Positions 8,405-17,899 of a stretch of 64,000 bases of DNA are shown one piece after another. Every line of letters begins with the position of its first letter. Positions within the stretch are counted from its first letter, which is position 1. The notes beneath the pieces were generated by a model. It searched no databases and was not told the origin of the DNA. It saw only the letters and a program-made list of their open reading frames with translations. The DNA is from an uncultured Clostridia bacterium (GTDB lineage Bacteria > Bacillota > Clostridia > Christensenellales > UBA3700). The translations under genes and the position numbers were made by a program. The DNA lies in NCBI GenBank assembly GCA_937880755.1, contig CALGRX010000023.1, positions 1 to 64,000 of the forward strand, given 5' to 3'.

Positions 8405-9566
8405 AATATTAGAAGTGGTAGACAACTATTATCCTATAATAGACGGAGTTGTCAACGTTGTGGACAATTATTGTAGGATTCTCAACTCAAAAGAGGGCGT
8501 AACGTGCGATGCTCTTGTTCCTTGGTATCCCAACACGTTTGACGGCGGTGGCTATAAAGTTATCAGAACTCTTTCTATGTCGGGTGGAAAATACGGGGTA
8601 CGGCTTCCTCTTCCTATGTTTGATAGAAAGTTGAAGAAATACTTAAAAGAGCATCATTATGATATTATCCATTGTCATTCTCCCGTTACGCTGTCGAGGA
8701 CAATGTTACGCTTTGCAAAGAAGAATAATGTTCCGATAGTGTTTACCGTTCATACAAAGTATCATGAAGAAATCAACCGTAGCGTAAAACTAAAGTGTTT
8801 GCAAAAATTCGCTTTAAACTTTTTGCTCTATTCAATCAGACGTATGGATTACGTTTGGGCGGTATCCAATATTATGGCGCAGTGTTTGCACGACGTTTAT
8901 AAAATTGACGTTCCTTGCGACGTTGTAGAGAACGGGTCTCCTAATGCAACTTTGTCTGAAGAAAAGTTGTTTGAATTGGCATGTATTTCTAAAGAAAAAC
9001 ATGCTATCACAGATGAAAGAGTATTGTTGTTTGTTGGCAGATTAGTCGTAGTAAAAAACATTTCTATGCTACTAAATACGATGAAAATTCTCAAAGAAAA
9101 CGGCTTAAAATTCAAGTTCTTGATCGTAGGCGACGGAGATTACAAAGAGCAGTTAGAGCAAGAAGCCAAAAAACTAGGCGTTGACGACGTTACGATATTT
9201 GTCGGGCAAGTCAACGACGTAGCAGAGTTGTCATCATATTACAAGATAGCGGACTATTTCTTGTTCGCATCTATGTTCGATTCGGCACCTTTAGTTGTAC
9301 GCGAGGCATCCAAAATGGGCGCTCCGTCGATATTGGCAAAAGGCTCTTCTTCTGCCGAAAAAATAATAGATAATGAAAACGGATTCTTGGCGGATTTGAC
9401 GCCTGAGGCGTGGGCTGACAAGATTATGCAAATAGAGAATAATCCTCAAATCTATCAAAAGGTCAAAGCTAACTGTTCGTCAATTTATCCAACCGTAGAC
9501 CAAATAGTTGACAACGTGTTAGAAAAATACAAAGAAATTATTAAAAAGGGCAAACCAAAATCGTAA
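8382..9566 (+). CDS. GT4-family glycosyltransferase
   Basis: About 394 residues with two Rossmann-like halves (GT-B fold). The N-terminal half has a DNYYPIIDGV motif and HCHSPV; the C-terminal half has FVGRLVVVKN near 215 and the nucleotide-sugar binding ASMFDSAPLVVREA region near 300, where the EX7E motif is degenerate. It resembles glycosyltransferases that build diacylglycerol-based glycolipids. It overlaps the flippase-like gene, and the start (8382 or 8385) is uncertain since no clear ribosome site is visible. A TTG at 8373 is also in frame. Confidence 0.85.
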   Translation: MMKMEEIRILEVVDNYYPIIDGVVNVVDNYCRILNSKEGVTCDALVPWYPNTFDGGGYKVIRTLSMSGGKYGVRLPLPMFDRKLKKYLKEHHYDIIHCHSPVTLSRTMLRFAKKNNVPIVFTVHTKYHEEINRSVKLKCLQKFALNFLLYSIRRMDYVWAVSNIMAQCLHDVYKIDVPCDVVENGSPNATLSEEKLFELACISKEKHAITDERVLLFVGRLVVVKNISMLLNTMKILKENGLKFKFLIVGDGDYKEQLEQEAKKLGVDDVTIFVGQVNDVAELSSYYKIADYFLFASMFDSAPLVVREASKMGAPSILAKGSSSAEKIIDNENGFLADLTPEAWADKIMQIENNPQIYQKVKANCSSIYPTVDQIVDNVLEKYKEIIKKGKPKS

Positions 9567-9600
9567 TTATTTAGTTTTGTAGCATAATTTGATCGGGACC

Positions 9601-9628
9601 AAAACACTTGTTTGATAACAAGCGTTTT
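9601..9628. other. Imperfect hairpin after the glycosyltransferase gene
   Basis: AAAAC-CTTGTT pairs with AACAAG-GTTTT around a TGAT loop with one mismatch. The T-run after it is poor, so it is at best a weak terminator. The rest of 9567-9855 shows only AT-rich sequence, with a possible -10 TATAAT at 9828 for dnaG. Confidence 0.35.
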
Positions 9629-9855
9629 GTCAATTAACCTTATCCGAGTATAATATACGCTTTCGCAAAATCTTCCGATAATATCAATCATTGAGTCAGT
9701 AATATGGAAAAAAAGGTTTTTGCGAAACTTTTTATACTAGCGTACAATATTTTTAATAAATAAAAGTATAAAGAAAGTAATAAAGGTAATAATTAAAATT
9801 TTTTAGGAAAAACTCGAAAGTCGTCGTATATAATAATTGGAGGGTATAGCGTCCA

Positions 9856-11595
9856 ATGGCAGAAAGTTTTTCTTCGTGGCTGGACGAGTTTAAGTCACGC
9901 ATCAATATAGCCGACGTAGTAAGCAGGTACGTAACGCTGACGCCTAAGGGCGGTAGGCTGTGGGCTTGCTGTCCTTTTCATCACGAAAAGACCCCTTCGT
10001 TTTGCGTAAGCGAGGAGCGCAATTCTTATCATTGCTTCGGTTGTCACGTGGGTGGAGACGCCATAGCTTTCGTTATGGAGATAGAGCACACCGACTTTAT
10101 GGGTGCGCTACGCATACTTGCCGATATGTACAACGTGGCTATTCCTACCTTTGAAAAGAGTGGGGATAAAGACGGCAATACCAAAAGGCACAAGGATAGA
10201 TTGTACGAGCTTATGCGTGTCACCGCCAAGTATTATCACGACAATCTCGTCGGCGAGCAAGGCGCTACGGCGCAAAACTATTGGACAAGCAGGGGGGTTA
10301 CCGGCAAGACGATAACGGCTTTTGGATTGGGATATTCTTTGGGATATTATCAACTTATAGCTTATCTTACGTCCAAGGGCTTTAGCCAACAAGAGATGAT
10401 TGACGCGGGCGTGGCGGAGATGAAGGACGGCAAATGTTTTGACGCTTTGGCAGGCAGAGTAATCGTGCCTATCGTCAACAATATGAAGCAGGTAGTGGCT
10501 TTCGGTGGCAGAAGAATAGTCGACAACGACTATCAACCAAAATACAAAAACACCAAAGAAACGCTAATTTTCAACAAGTCCAACGAGCTTTTTGGACAAA
10601 ACAACGTCAAAAAGTTGCAGATGAAAGAAAACGTCAATTCCGTGGTTATGGTAGAGGGATATATGGACGTCATTGCCCTCTATCAAGCGGGTATATGCAA
10701 CGCAATGGCTTCGATGGGCACTGCGTTGACGGAAAAACAAGCAAGGCTTATCAAGCGTTACGTAGACAAGGTTATCATATGCTACGACGGCGACGCGGCG
10801 GGACAAAAAGCCACGGTGAGAGGTCTTGATATATTGTACAAAGCGGGACTTGACGTCAAAGTTATGTCGCTCCCCGAAGGGCTCGACCCCGACGAATATA
10901 TCAAGAAGTACGGCAGAGAGCAGTATATGACTTTGATGATGGACGCATTGCCACTCTTTGAGTTCAAGCTTCGTAAGCTTGCCGAGAGCTTCGACCTAAC
11001 TACCGCAGAGGGCAAGGGAAAATACGCCGTAGAAGCAATGAAAATTCTCAAAGAATTGGGCAATCCTGCACAGGTTGAAGCCTATATCCCTATCGTCGTA
11101 GAGTATACGGCAATCAATAGAGAGGTGCTGTATCAACAATACGACGCCACTCAAACCACCCCAACGCCTAAGCCAAAAACTTTGGTGCATAGAAAGGGCT
11201 CTTCCTTTGACGAGGCGGTGAGGTTCGTTTTGTACGCACTGTTCGGCGGAGTGGACGGCGTGGAATGCAAGGAAGATTTGACTCAATATCTCATAGATCC
11301 CAACCACGTCAAACTATACGATATGGTTAGGGCAAAAGGTACGAGCAACCTCACCCTCGACGACTTGTCGTCGCAAGAAGAAACTAATCCCGAAGTGAAA
11401 GCTATTCGCATGGCAGGCAGTAAGGTCAGCGACGAGGTGGCTCAAGCATATTTCGATGGATGCTTATCCAAAATTCTAAAAACGACCAAACAACAAAAGC
11501 TCCAAACGTTGTCTAAGATGATAGACCAAGAGGAAGATGAAGAAATCAGAGCTTTGTTGCAAGAACAATTTATTCAATTAGCAAAAAAACAATAG
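9856..11595 (+). CDS. dnaG: DNA primase
   Basis: Makes RNA primers at the replication fork. At 579 residues it is normal length for a Gram-positive primase. The CHC2 zinc site is Cys39, His42, Cys60 and Cys63. The DnaG catalytic core follows, with the TOPRIM domain from about 268 (VEGYMDVIAL, then CYDGDAAGQKA). The C-terminal part from about 450 should bind DnaB. A GGAGGG ribosome site is present. It is 10 nt before rpoD, the classic macromolecular-synthesis arrangement. Confidence 0.97.
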   Translation: MAESFSSWLDEFKSRINIADVVSRYVTLTPKGGRLWACCPFHHEKTPSFCVSEERNSYHCFGCHVGGDAIAFVMEIEHTDFMGALRILADMYNVAIPTFEKSGDKDGNTKRHKDRLYELMRVTAKYYHDNLVGEQGATAQNYWTSRGVTGKTITAFGLGYSLGYYQLIAYLTSKGFSQQEMIDAGVAEMKDGKCFDALAGRVIVPIVNNMKQVVAFGGRRIVDNDYQPKYKNTKETLIFNKSNELFGQNNVKKLQMKENVNSVVMVEGYMDVIALYQAGICNAMASMGTALTEKQARLIKRYVDKVIICYDGDAAGQKATVRGLDILYKAGLDVKVMSLPEGLDPDEYIKKYGREQYMTLMMDALPLFEFKLRKLAESFDLTTAEGKGKYAVEAMKILKELGNPAQVEAYIPIVVEYTAINREVLYQQYDATQTTPTPKPKTLVHRKGSSFDEAVRFVLYALFGGVDGVECKEDLTQYLIDPNHVKLYDMVRAKGTSNLTLDDLSSQEETNPEVKAIRMAGSKVSDEVAQAYFDGCLSKILKTTKQQKLQTLSKMIDQEEDEEIRALLQEQFIQLAKKQ

Positions 11596-11605
11596 GAGAA
11601 AGACG

Positions 11606-12682
11606 ATGGCAGAACAAAAAAACGAAAACAACGAAAAGAAACTGCGTAGAGAAGAAAAAATCCGTAGTGCCGTGGACGGCTTGATTGCTTCGGCGGTTGG
11701 CGGAAAGCTCTCCGAAGAGCAAGTTAACGAAAGACTTGACAGATTTGCTCTTAGCGTAGAAGAAATGGAAAACGTCTACGGAGAACTCAAAGCCAAAGGT
11801 ATTACCGTCAGCAACTCTTCTCTCAGCGAGAAGATAGCTATTGACAACTTCGATTCCAGCACCGACGACTCTGTCAAGATGTATCTCAAGGAGATAGGAC
11901 AAGTTCCTCTGCTTACTACCGAAGAAGAAGTAGAGCTTGCCAAGAAAATGAACGAGGGCGATATGTCGGCAAGGGACAAGCTCAGCGTAGCCAACCTAAG
12001 ACTCGTCGTTTCGATTGCCAAGAGATACGTGGGTAGGGGTATGCACTTCCTTGACCTAATTCAAGAGGGTAATCTCGGATTGATGAAAGCCGTAGAAAAG
12101 TTCGATTATGAGAGAGGCTTCAAGTTTTCAACCTACGCTACTTGGTGGATTAAGCAATCTATCACGAGAGCTATAGCCGACCAAGCTAGAACTATTCGTA
12201 TCCCGGTGCATATGGTGGAAACTATCAACAAACTCGGCAGAGTATCGAGAAATCTTTTGCAAACGCTGGGTAGAGAGCCTTCGGCAGCGGAAATAGCGGA
12301 AAAAATGGGAATAACCGAAGATAAGGTCATCGAAATTCAAAAGATTGCGCAAGACCCCGTATCACTCGAAAAGCCAATAGGCGAAGAAGAGGACAGCCAC
12401 CTCGGTGATTTTATCGAAGACAATTCTTCGGTATCTCCTGCCGAAAAAGCCGAAGCCGCAATGCTTAGAGAACATTTGCTGCAAGTGCTCAGCACGCTCA
12501 CTCCTCGTGAACAAGAAGTGTTGATAATGCGTTACGGCATCAAGGATTCTCGCCCTAAGACTTTGGAAGAAGTGGGCAAAGAATTCAACGTAACTCGTGA
12601 GCGTATTAGACAAATCGAGGCGAAGGCGCTTAGAAAGCTCCGTCATCCTAACCGTCAAAAGAAGCTCAAAGACTACATTTGA
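11606..12682 (+). CDS. rpoD: Primary sigma factor (sigma-70/SigA)
   Basis: The housekeeping sigma subunit of RNA polymerase, 358 residues, of the short Gram-positive type. A charged N-terminal region 1.1 is followed by region 1.2/2 (MYLKEIGQVPLL; RFLDLIQEGN-like motif; the ATWWIKQSI segment that melts the -10), region 3, and region 4 with the helix-turn-helix (EEVGKEFNVTRERIRQIE) at the C-terminus. A GGAGAAAG ribosome site lies 10 nt after dnaG. Its presence fits the consensus promoters seen throughout the window. Confidence 0.98.
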   Translation: MAEQKNENNEKKLRREEKIRSAVDGLIASAVGGKLSEEQVNERLDRFALSVEEMENVYGELKAKGITVSNSSLSEKIAIDNFDSSTDDSVKMYLKEIGQVPLLTTEEEVELAKKMNEGDMSARDKLSVANLRLVVSIAKRYVGRGMHFLDLIQEGNLGLMKAVEKFDYERGFKFSTYATWWIKQSITRAIADQARTIRIPVHMVETINKLGRVSRNLLQTLGREPSAAEIAEKMGITEDKVIEIQKIAQDPVSLEKPIGEEEDSHLGDFIEDNSSVSPAEKAEAAMLREHLLQVLSTLTPREQEVLIMRYGIKDSRPKTLEEVGKEFNVTRERIRQIEAKALRKLRHPNRQKKLKDYI

Positions 12683-12683
12683 T

Positions 12684-13352
12684 ATGAAAAAACTTGACTC
12701 TAGATTGAGGGCGGTTGTGGATAATATCAGTGGAACGGTGCTTGCAGACGTAGGTTGCGACCACGGCAAAATAGGTTTGACGGCTCTCAAAGAAGGTAGA
12801 GTGACCAAAGCGATAGAGAGTGACCTGTCCGCAGCCAGCCTCGACAAGGCTATCAAACTAGCTAAGGAAGAGGGATTGACTAGCGTCGAGTTTATACGTT
12901 GCGACGGCTTTGACGGATACCACGACGACCAAGTTGACGTTGCCGTCATTGCGGGTATGGGCGGTAGAGAAATCGTCAAAATCCTCGGCAGACAAGTGCA
13001 AGGCATAGTCAAATACGTGTTGCTCGCGCATAGTGACGTGGACTATCTCAGACGCTATTTGGCGGAGAACGGATACGTTAGAGAACGAGATTACGTCGTA
13101 GAAAGTTGCAAAAAGTTTTACAACCTGATAGTTGCAACTAGAGGAGAAGAAAATCCGTCATATCGAGAGATAATGCTTGGTAGCAACTCGATTGCCGACC
13201 CGACGTTTTGTAGATACGTCGAGAATGAGCTGACCAAGATAGGCGCTTACGCCGAATTCGTCGCTACGGATAGTCAAACCAAAAGATATTACGACTTGCT
13301 CCAAGAAGTAGGTGAGGAGATAAAATATGCAAAAGCTATCTCAAATAATTAA
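12684..13352 (+). CDS. trmK: tRNA (adenine22-N1)-methyltransferase
   Basis: A 222-residue TrmK/YqfN-type SAM methyltransferase that modifies A22 of tRNA. Motif I is DVGCDHGKIG near residue 24 and the catalytic-loop signature AGMGGREI lies near residue 93. The ATG at 12684 begins one base after the rpoD stop, with ribosomes probably re-initiating. In many Bacillota trmK and a Nif3-like gene follow rpoD, as here. Confidence 0.9.
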   Translation: MKKLDSRLRAVVDNISGTVLADVGCDHGKIGLTALKEGRVTKAIESDLSAASLDKAIKLAKEEGLTSVEFIRCDGFDGYHDDQVDVAVIAGMGGREIVKILGRQVQGIVKYVLLAHSDVDYLRRYLAENGYVRERDYVVESCKKFYNLIVATRGEENPSYREIMLGSNSIADPTFCRYVENELTKIGAYAEFVATDSQTKRYYDLLQEVGEEIKYAKAISNN

Positions 13353-14088
13353 GGTTTTGGAGAGCAACGCCCCTCTAACGCTTGCCGAAGAGTGGGATAA
13401 TTGCGGTCTTATCGTGGGAGACAGTGACGCTATGATTGCCAAAGCGCTAGTGTGCGTCGACGTAACCCCCGCTGTGGTAGAAGAAGCGGTGAAAAATGGT
13501 TGCAACCTTATAGTGTCGCATCATCCCGTGATATTTGGAGCTATCAAACGCATAGGACAAGACGATTTGACGGGCAAAATCATTATGCAAGCCGTCAAAA
13601 ACGACGTCAATATCTATTGTATGCACACCAACTTAGACTGCGTGACGGGTGGTATCAATAGCAAGCTTGCCGTAGAGCTCGGCTTGATTGACAGAGACGG
13701 CAAAGACTGTTGCTGGAGAACGGGCAAATTGAATAAGCCCACGAGTTTGAGAGAGCTAGTTGACAAGATAGTTGCAATTACGGGCGAAAAGCACGTGCGC
13801 ACGGCAGGCGACCTTGACGCTAATATTGACGTTGTAGGAATTTGTAGCGGTGCGGGCGGTAGAATGGACGAATTGATTGACGAGGTATTAGTTCCTCACG
13901 GCGTTCAGGTATTCATCACCGCGGAAGTCAAGCATTCCTTGTTGTTGACGCTCAAGGATAAGGCAATTTCACTTATAGAACTCGGACATTGGACGAGTGA
14001 AAGAATAGCAAAAAATATAATATACGATTGGTTGCAAGGCAGTATCGAAGTTGAAAAATCTCAACGAGACGCCGACCCGTACAACTGA
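13327..14088 (+). CDS. Nif3-like dinuclear metal centre hexameric protein
   Basis: A 253-residue member of the NIF3/YqfO/DUF34 family, which binds two metal ions and forms hexamers. The cellular role is not settled. Visible signatures are LAEEWDNCGL near 20, the metal-site HHP (SHHPVIF, about residue 64), HTNLD near 100, and the C-terminal GHWTSE motif near 220. It lacks the PII-like insert found in longer homologues. It overlaps trmK by 26 nt. Confidence 0.93.
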   Translation: MQKLSQIIKVLESNAPLTLAEEWDNCGLIVGDSDAMIAKALVCVDVTPAVVEEAVKNGCNLIVSHHPVIFGAIKRIGQDDLTGKIIMQAVKNDVNIYCMHTNLDCVTGGINSKLAVELGLIDRDGKDCCWRTGKLNKPTSLRELVDKIVAITGEKHVRTAGDLDANIDVVGICSGAGGRMDELIDEVLVPHGVQVFITAEVKHSLLLTLKDKAISLIELGHWTSERIAKNIIYDWLQGSIEVEKSQRDADPYN

Positions 14089-14102
14089 TTGAGGAGGAGC
14101 AT

Positions 14103-14807
14103 ATGAATATAGACAAAATTTTGGAATATCAAAAGGTTGATATGGAATTTATCAAACTCGAAGAAGACATGCGTAAGAGCGAAGAATATCAAAAATATCT
14201 TGCCTACCAAAACGAAAGAAAGAGAGCGGTAGAAGAGGTTATCAGACTCAACAGCATTACCGAAGAGGCGTTTTCGAGCTTTGCGAGCGTTGACGCTCAG
14301 TATCAAGATGCCATCAAAGAGATTGAAGAATTGAGCAAGCACGTCAACGACGACGCTCAAGACGACGAGTTAGATTATTATTCCAAGCAACTTGACAAAT
14401 ACACGACCATTATTGAAAACTACGAAAAAGAACTCAGTAGACTCAAAGGAGAGCTCAGTCAAATTCAAAGCAAATTCAAAGCGGAGATGGACAGCGCGTC
14501 CAAGGCAGGCGCGTTAGAAAAATCTTACGCCGACAAGTTTACTAAACTTAGAGAGAGCAAAATGGCTATTGCAAAAGAACTTGACAATAAGAAAAAAGCC
14601 ATTGCCAAGGACGTTGAACCGCAGTTGATGGCAATATATCTCGATGCGCGTAAGAGAGGCAAAAAACCCGTGTTCGTACCTTACAACAAAGAAGGACACG
14701 CTTGTGCCTGCGGTATCGAGGTGGATACCAACATCCGTGATAAGATGGACGCAGGTCTTCCTTATATCGAATGCCCTAACTGTGGCAGAATAATGTACAA
14801 CAAATAA
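14103..14807 (+). CDS. Coiled-coil protein with C4 zinc ribbon
   Basis: A 234-residue soluble protein. Residues about 20-165 are a long charged coiled coil. The C-terminus carries a zinc ribbon with CxC (near 201-203) and CPNC (near 224-227). It matches the C4-type zinc-ribbon family often found after Nif3-like genes in Bacillota. A strong GAGGAGG ribosome site lies upstream. The function is unknown; nucleic-acid binding is possible by analogy. Confidence 0.8.
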   Translation: MNIDKILEYQKVDMEFIKLEEDMRKSEEYQKYLAYQNERKRAVEEVIRLNSITEEAFSSFASVDAQYQDAIKEIEELSKHVNDDAQDDELDYYSKQLDKYTTIIENYEKELSRLKGELSQIQSKFKAEMDSASKAGALEKSYADKFTKLRESKMAIAKELDNKKKAIAKDVEPQLMAIYLDARKRGKKPVFVPYNKEGHACACGIEVDTNIRDKMDAGLPYIECPNCGRIMYNK

Positions 14808-14808
14808 T

Positions 14809-15453
14809 ATGAAAAAACTCGACTTGGCAAAGAGTGTATTATATCCGTTGATACTCGGCGTAATTGCAATGGCAATAGGCGTTGGTTTGGCGATATATTA
14901 TCACGCGAAAGGTAGCGTAAATATATCGTCCTATCTAGTTCCTATTTTGACTATGATCGTGGGTATCGTGTGTCTTGTCGGAGGAGTGGTGAGAAGCCGT
15001 CAATACGCCATACAAAACAAAATTCTGAGGTCGGGCAAGACTACCACAGCGCATTTTATTAGATATATATCGGGTGGCAAGTCGGGCAAATCCGAGTATT
15101 TTAGCGTAGAGTATAGCTATAGTGACGGCGCTCAAACCTATACCAACGTTTCGCCTACGCAGTTTAGTTGGCAAGAAGTGCTTGCGCTCAAATCGGCGGA
15201 AAAATTTTCGATAGGCTATATAGGCAACAAGTGCTTGCTGCTAGACGACTTGCAACTGTTGATGCTCACTTATAGCAATAAGATGAAAAGTCTACAACAA
15301 AAGTACGAGCAAGCGGTATGCAAAGTCGAGCAGTTACAACGCGATTACGAAGGTAGGGTTGCCACGCGCAACAAGAGCGTCGCCGTACAAAAACAAGAAA
15401 AGCGAGATAGCCAAGAAAAAGAAAAACCTAACTGCGAAGACGGAATAAATTGA
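14809..15453 (+). CDS. DUF3592-like membrane protein
   Basis: A 214-residue protein with two transmembrane segments (about 12-32 and 43-62), a middle beta-rich stretch (about 75-135) resembling DUF3592, and a C-terminal charged coiled coil from about 150. It begins one base after the zinc-ribbon gene stop with no spacer for its own ribosome site, so it is translationally coupled. The function is unknown. Confidence 0.65.
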   Translation: MKKLDLAKSVLYPLILGVIAMAIGVGLAIYYHAKGSVNISSYLVPILTMIVGIVCLVGGVVRSRQYAIQNKILRSGKTTTAHFIRYISGGKSGKSEYFSVEYSYSDGAQTYTNVSPTQFSWQEVLALKSAEKFSIGYIGNKCLLLDDLQLLMLTYSNKMKSLQQKYEQAVCKVEQLQRDYEGRVATRNKSVAVQKQEKRDSQEKEKPNCEDGIN

Positions 15454-15460
15454 CGAAAAA

Positions 15461-15476
15461 GTCGATACGTGTCGAC
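15461..15476. repeat. Dispersed palindrome, copy 3 (variant)
   Basis: GTCGATACGTGTCGAC just after the preceding stop, flanked by A-runs on both sides. It is related to the TCGATACGTATCGA copies at 6037 and 24325, with a change in the centre. Confidence 0.4.
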
Positions 15477-15534
15477 AAAAAATAAAGTATCGAGTAGGTA
15501 CGACATAATAAGACGGCAAGTGAAAAGGAAATAT

Positions 15535-16149
15535 ATGCAATACTCTCTCGAAGAAAAGTATAATCGCATCAAAAGCGAAATAGTCAATATATAGTCTGCC
15601 AATACTATTGAGGTGGTCAAAGAGATGATGCGCAGAGATTGTATAGCTATTCACGGACCCCGAACACCACTTTCTTGACGGGGCGGCTTTGTTGACGGCA
15701 TACTGCAATGCGGGCGGGAATATCGACTTGCGGGGTTGCTCGGACGCTCTTGCCGAGCGCTCTATCAAAATGCCTGGGGATATGTGCGCCTATTGGGGGT
15801 ATACGGTTCGGTGGCGTCGGTAGGTTCGGTGTTGTCGATTATCCACGACACACAGCCACTCTCTGGCGACGAATATTATAAAGACAATCTACAGCTTACC
15901 TCTACGATTTTGAGCAAGATGAGTAAGATAGGCACGGACCAAGATGTTGCAAAAGAAACGCCTTTCTTTCGTTAAGCCACGCGGTAGATTTTATAAGAAA
16001 AGTACGGCGTAGAAATGACTATGGACAAAATCGTATGTGAGTTTTCTCCTATCAACAAGCAGTGTGTCGGCGATAAATGTCCGTTTTTGCCAAGGCGCAA
16101 CGAAATTGACAATAGGCAACGACAATCTTACTTCTACAAAACATTATAA
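15535..16149 (+). pseudogene. Decayed DUF5714-family gene
   Basis: Pieces of one protein run in order through three frames. An N-terminal piece begins at the ATG at 15535 with AAAAGGA upstream. A TAG stop comes at 15592. Then a stretch ends in IAIHGP, next HHFLDGAALLTAY, next IKMPGDMCAYWG, next SVASVGSVLSIIH and PLSGDEYYKDN, next CCKRNAFLSLSHAVDFI, and last CEFSPINKQCVGDKCPF. This is the order I know for DUF5714 proteins. At least five lesions (one nonsense codon and four or more frameshifts) break it. The normal function of the family is unknown to me. Confidence 0.75.
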
Positions 16150-16186
16150 ACCGACACGATTATCAATAAAGAATAGTAACAAAAAA

Positions 16187-16215
16187 AGGACTGCTTGCAA
16201 TTGGCAAACAGTCCT
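16187..16215 (-). terminator. Terminator of the asd-dapA-dapB operon
   Basis: On the minus strand AGGACTG...CAGTCCT with an inner TTGC/GCAA stem, followed by seven T. It lies 15 nt past the dapB stop. Confidence 0.88.
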
Positions 16216-16230
16216 AAATTTATCTTGATT

Positions 16231-16998
16231 TTAGTCAACCATCGTTGCAATGAGGTCTTGCATATCGTGCAGACCGCAAGAGCGACCGACAATGTATTTA
16301 GCGGCTTTGACCGCACCTACGGCAAATACCATTTTGCTTTGAGCTTCGTGTGATATGGTGATTACTTCGTCCTTACCGATAAATAGCGCTTCGTGCTTGC
16401 CTACAATCGTTCCGCCTCTTACTGCGTGGATACCTATTTCGTCCTGTTGACGCTTGGTATCGCCGCCGTTTCTTCCGTAGACGAAACGCTTTTGGTTGTC
16501 GTACTCTTCGTTGATAGCCTTGGCAATGGCTAGTGCCGTACCGGAAGGGCTGTCGACTTTTTGATTGTGGTGCTGCTCGATAATCTCGACGTCGTAAGAA
16601 TCTCCCAAAAATTGTACGGCTTTGCGACACAAGGCAGTCATAAGATTGACGCCCAAAGAGAGATTGGCAGTCTTGAAGATTGCGATTTGTTCGCTATATT
16701 TGCCGATTTGCACTATTTGGTCGATGTTATAACCCGTGGTAGCCAACACTACTTTGCAGTTGTGAGCCACGGCGAATTGCATCAAAGGCTCGAGCGCGTC
16801 GGGTCTAGAAAAGTCGATAATAACGTCGGGTACGACGTCTATTTGGTCGGCGTCGGCAAAGACGGGCACGTCAAAAGCTTTTGGATCGGCGTATTTGTCC
16901 ACACCGCCAATGCAAATTGCTTCGCTGTCGTTTTGGAGACATTCGAGCACGTTTTTACCCATTTTTCCGCCTATTCCCCATATCAAAACATTTATCAT
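16231..16998 (-). CDS. dapB: 4-hydroxy-tetrahydrodipicolinate reductase
   Basis: Reduces the DapA product to tetrahydrodipicolinate in lysine and diaminopimelate synthesis. At 255 residues it is normal length. The nucleotide-binding start is WGIGGKMG (residues 7-14). The catalytic EQHHNQKVDSPSGTA segment lies near residue 148. It is last in the riboswitch-controlled operon, 13 nt after dapA. Confidence 0.96.
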   Translation of the reverse strand: MINVLIWGIGGKMGKNVLECLQNDSEAICIGGVDKYADPKAFDVPVFADADQIDVVPDVIIDFSRPDALEPLMQFAVAHNCKVVLATTGYNIDQIVQIGKYSEQIAIFKTANLSLGVNLMTALCRKAVQFLGDSYDVEIIEQHHNQKVDSPSGTALAIAKAINEEYDNQKRFVYGRNGGDTKRQQDEIGIHAVRGGTIVGKHEALFIGKDEVITISHEAQSKMVFAVGAVKAAKYIVGRSCGLHDMQDLIATMVD

Positions 16999-17011
16999 AA
17001 GTAGCTCCTCG

Positions 17012-17893
17012 TTATATCAATTGTAGTTGTTGCAAAACTCTTTCCAATCTTTGGCTTTGCGCTTCGCTCATAGGAGTGAGAGGTAGTCTAAGAATATTGT
17101 CGATTAGTCCCATTCTACTGCAAGCGTACTTGGCAGGGATAGGGTTAACCTCGTAGAACAAAGCCTTAAAGAGTTCTGCATACTTGCTCTCAAGTTTTCT
17201 TGCCTCGGCGAAATTGCCGTCGAGAGCCAATCTCATCATCTTACTCATTTCACCGGGAATAACGTTGCTTGCCACGGACAAAACGCCCGCACCGCCCATC
17301 TCTACGATATCAACGGCTATGCCGTCGTCGCCCGAATAGAGTAGCATATCGCTATCTTTGATGAGGTCGTAAGTTTGCTTGATTTGTTCGAGATTGCCAC
17401 TAGCTTCCTTGATACCTTTGAGGTTGGATAGAGTCGCCAATCTCTCGGCAGTCGTGGGCAAGATATTTACACCCGTGCGAGAAGGCACGTTGTACGCGAT
17501 GATAGGCAAGGACGTAGAATTGTTGATAGCCTTATAGTGCTGATACAAGCCTTCTTGAGTGCATTTGTTGTAATACGGCGTAACAACCAAGGCACAATCC
17601 GCGCCGATTTTTTCGACGAACTTGATGTTTTCGATAGCCGTAGCCGTACAGTTGCTACCCGTGCCGATGATGACGGGTACACGGTGATTGATATATTTGA
17701 TAGCCCATTCTATGACTTGGAACTTTTCGGTCGCAGTCATCGTGGCAGGCTCGCCGGTAGTACCGCACACTAAGAGAGCGTCGATACCTTGGTCGATTTG
17801 TCTGTCGATAAAAGCGCCGAAAGCGTCGTAGTCTATACCCCTTTCTTTGAATGGGGTGATGAGGGCAGTTGCCGTTCCTCTGAACATAAGCAC
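17012..17893 (-). CDS. dapA: 4-hydroxy-tetrahydrodipicolinate synthase
   Basis: Condenses pyruvate with aspartate semialdehyde. The 293 residues include the signatures GTTGE near residue 45, YYN (VVTPYYNK, near 134-138) and the Schiff-base lysine in GIKEASG near residue 162. It forms the expected (beta/alpha)8 barrel protein and is normal length. It is second of three operon genes, 6 nt after asd. Confidence 0.97.
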   Translation of the reverse strand: MLMFRGTATALITPFKERGIDYDAFGAFIDRQIDQGIDALLVCGTTGEPATMTATEKFQVIEWAIKYINHRVPVIIGTGSNCTATAIENIKFVEKIGADCALVVTPYYNKCTQEGLYQHYKAINNSTSLPIIAYNVPSRTGVNILPTTAERLATLSNLKGIKEASGNLEQIKQTYDLIKDSDMLLYSGDDGIAVDIVEMGGAGVLSVASNVIPGEMSKMMRLALDGNFAEARKLESKYAELFKALFYEVNPIPAKYACSRMGLIDNILRLPLTPMSEAQSQRLERVLQQLQLI

Positions 17894-17899
17894 CTCTAA

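Noticed and set aside
15736..15975. A separate small gene within the DUF5714 remnant
   Set aside because: It is one frame fragment of the decayed gene, overlapping the conserved SVASVG and PLSGDEYYKDN pieces, without its own start signals.
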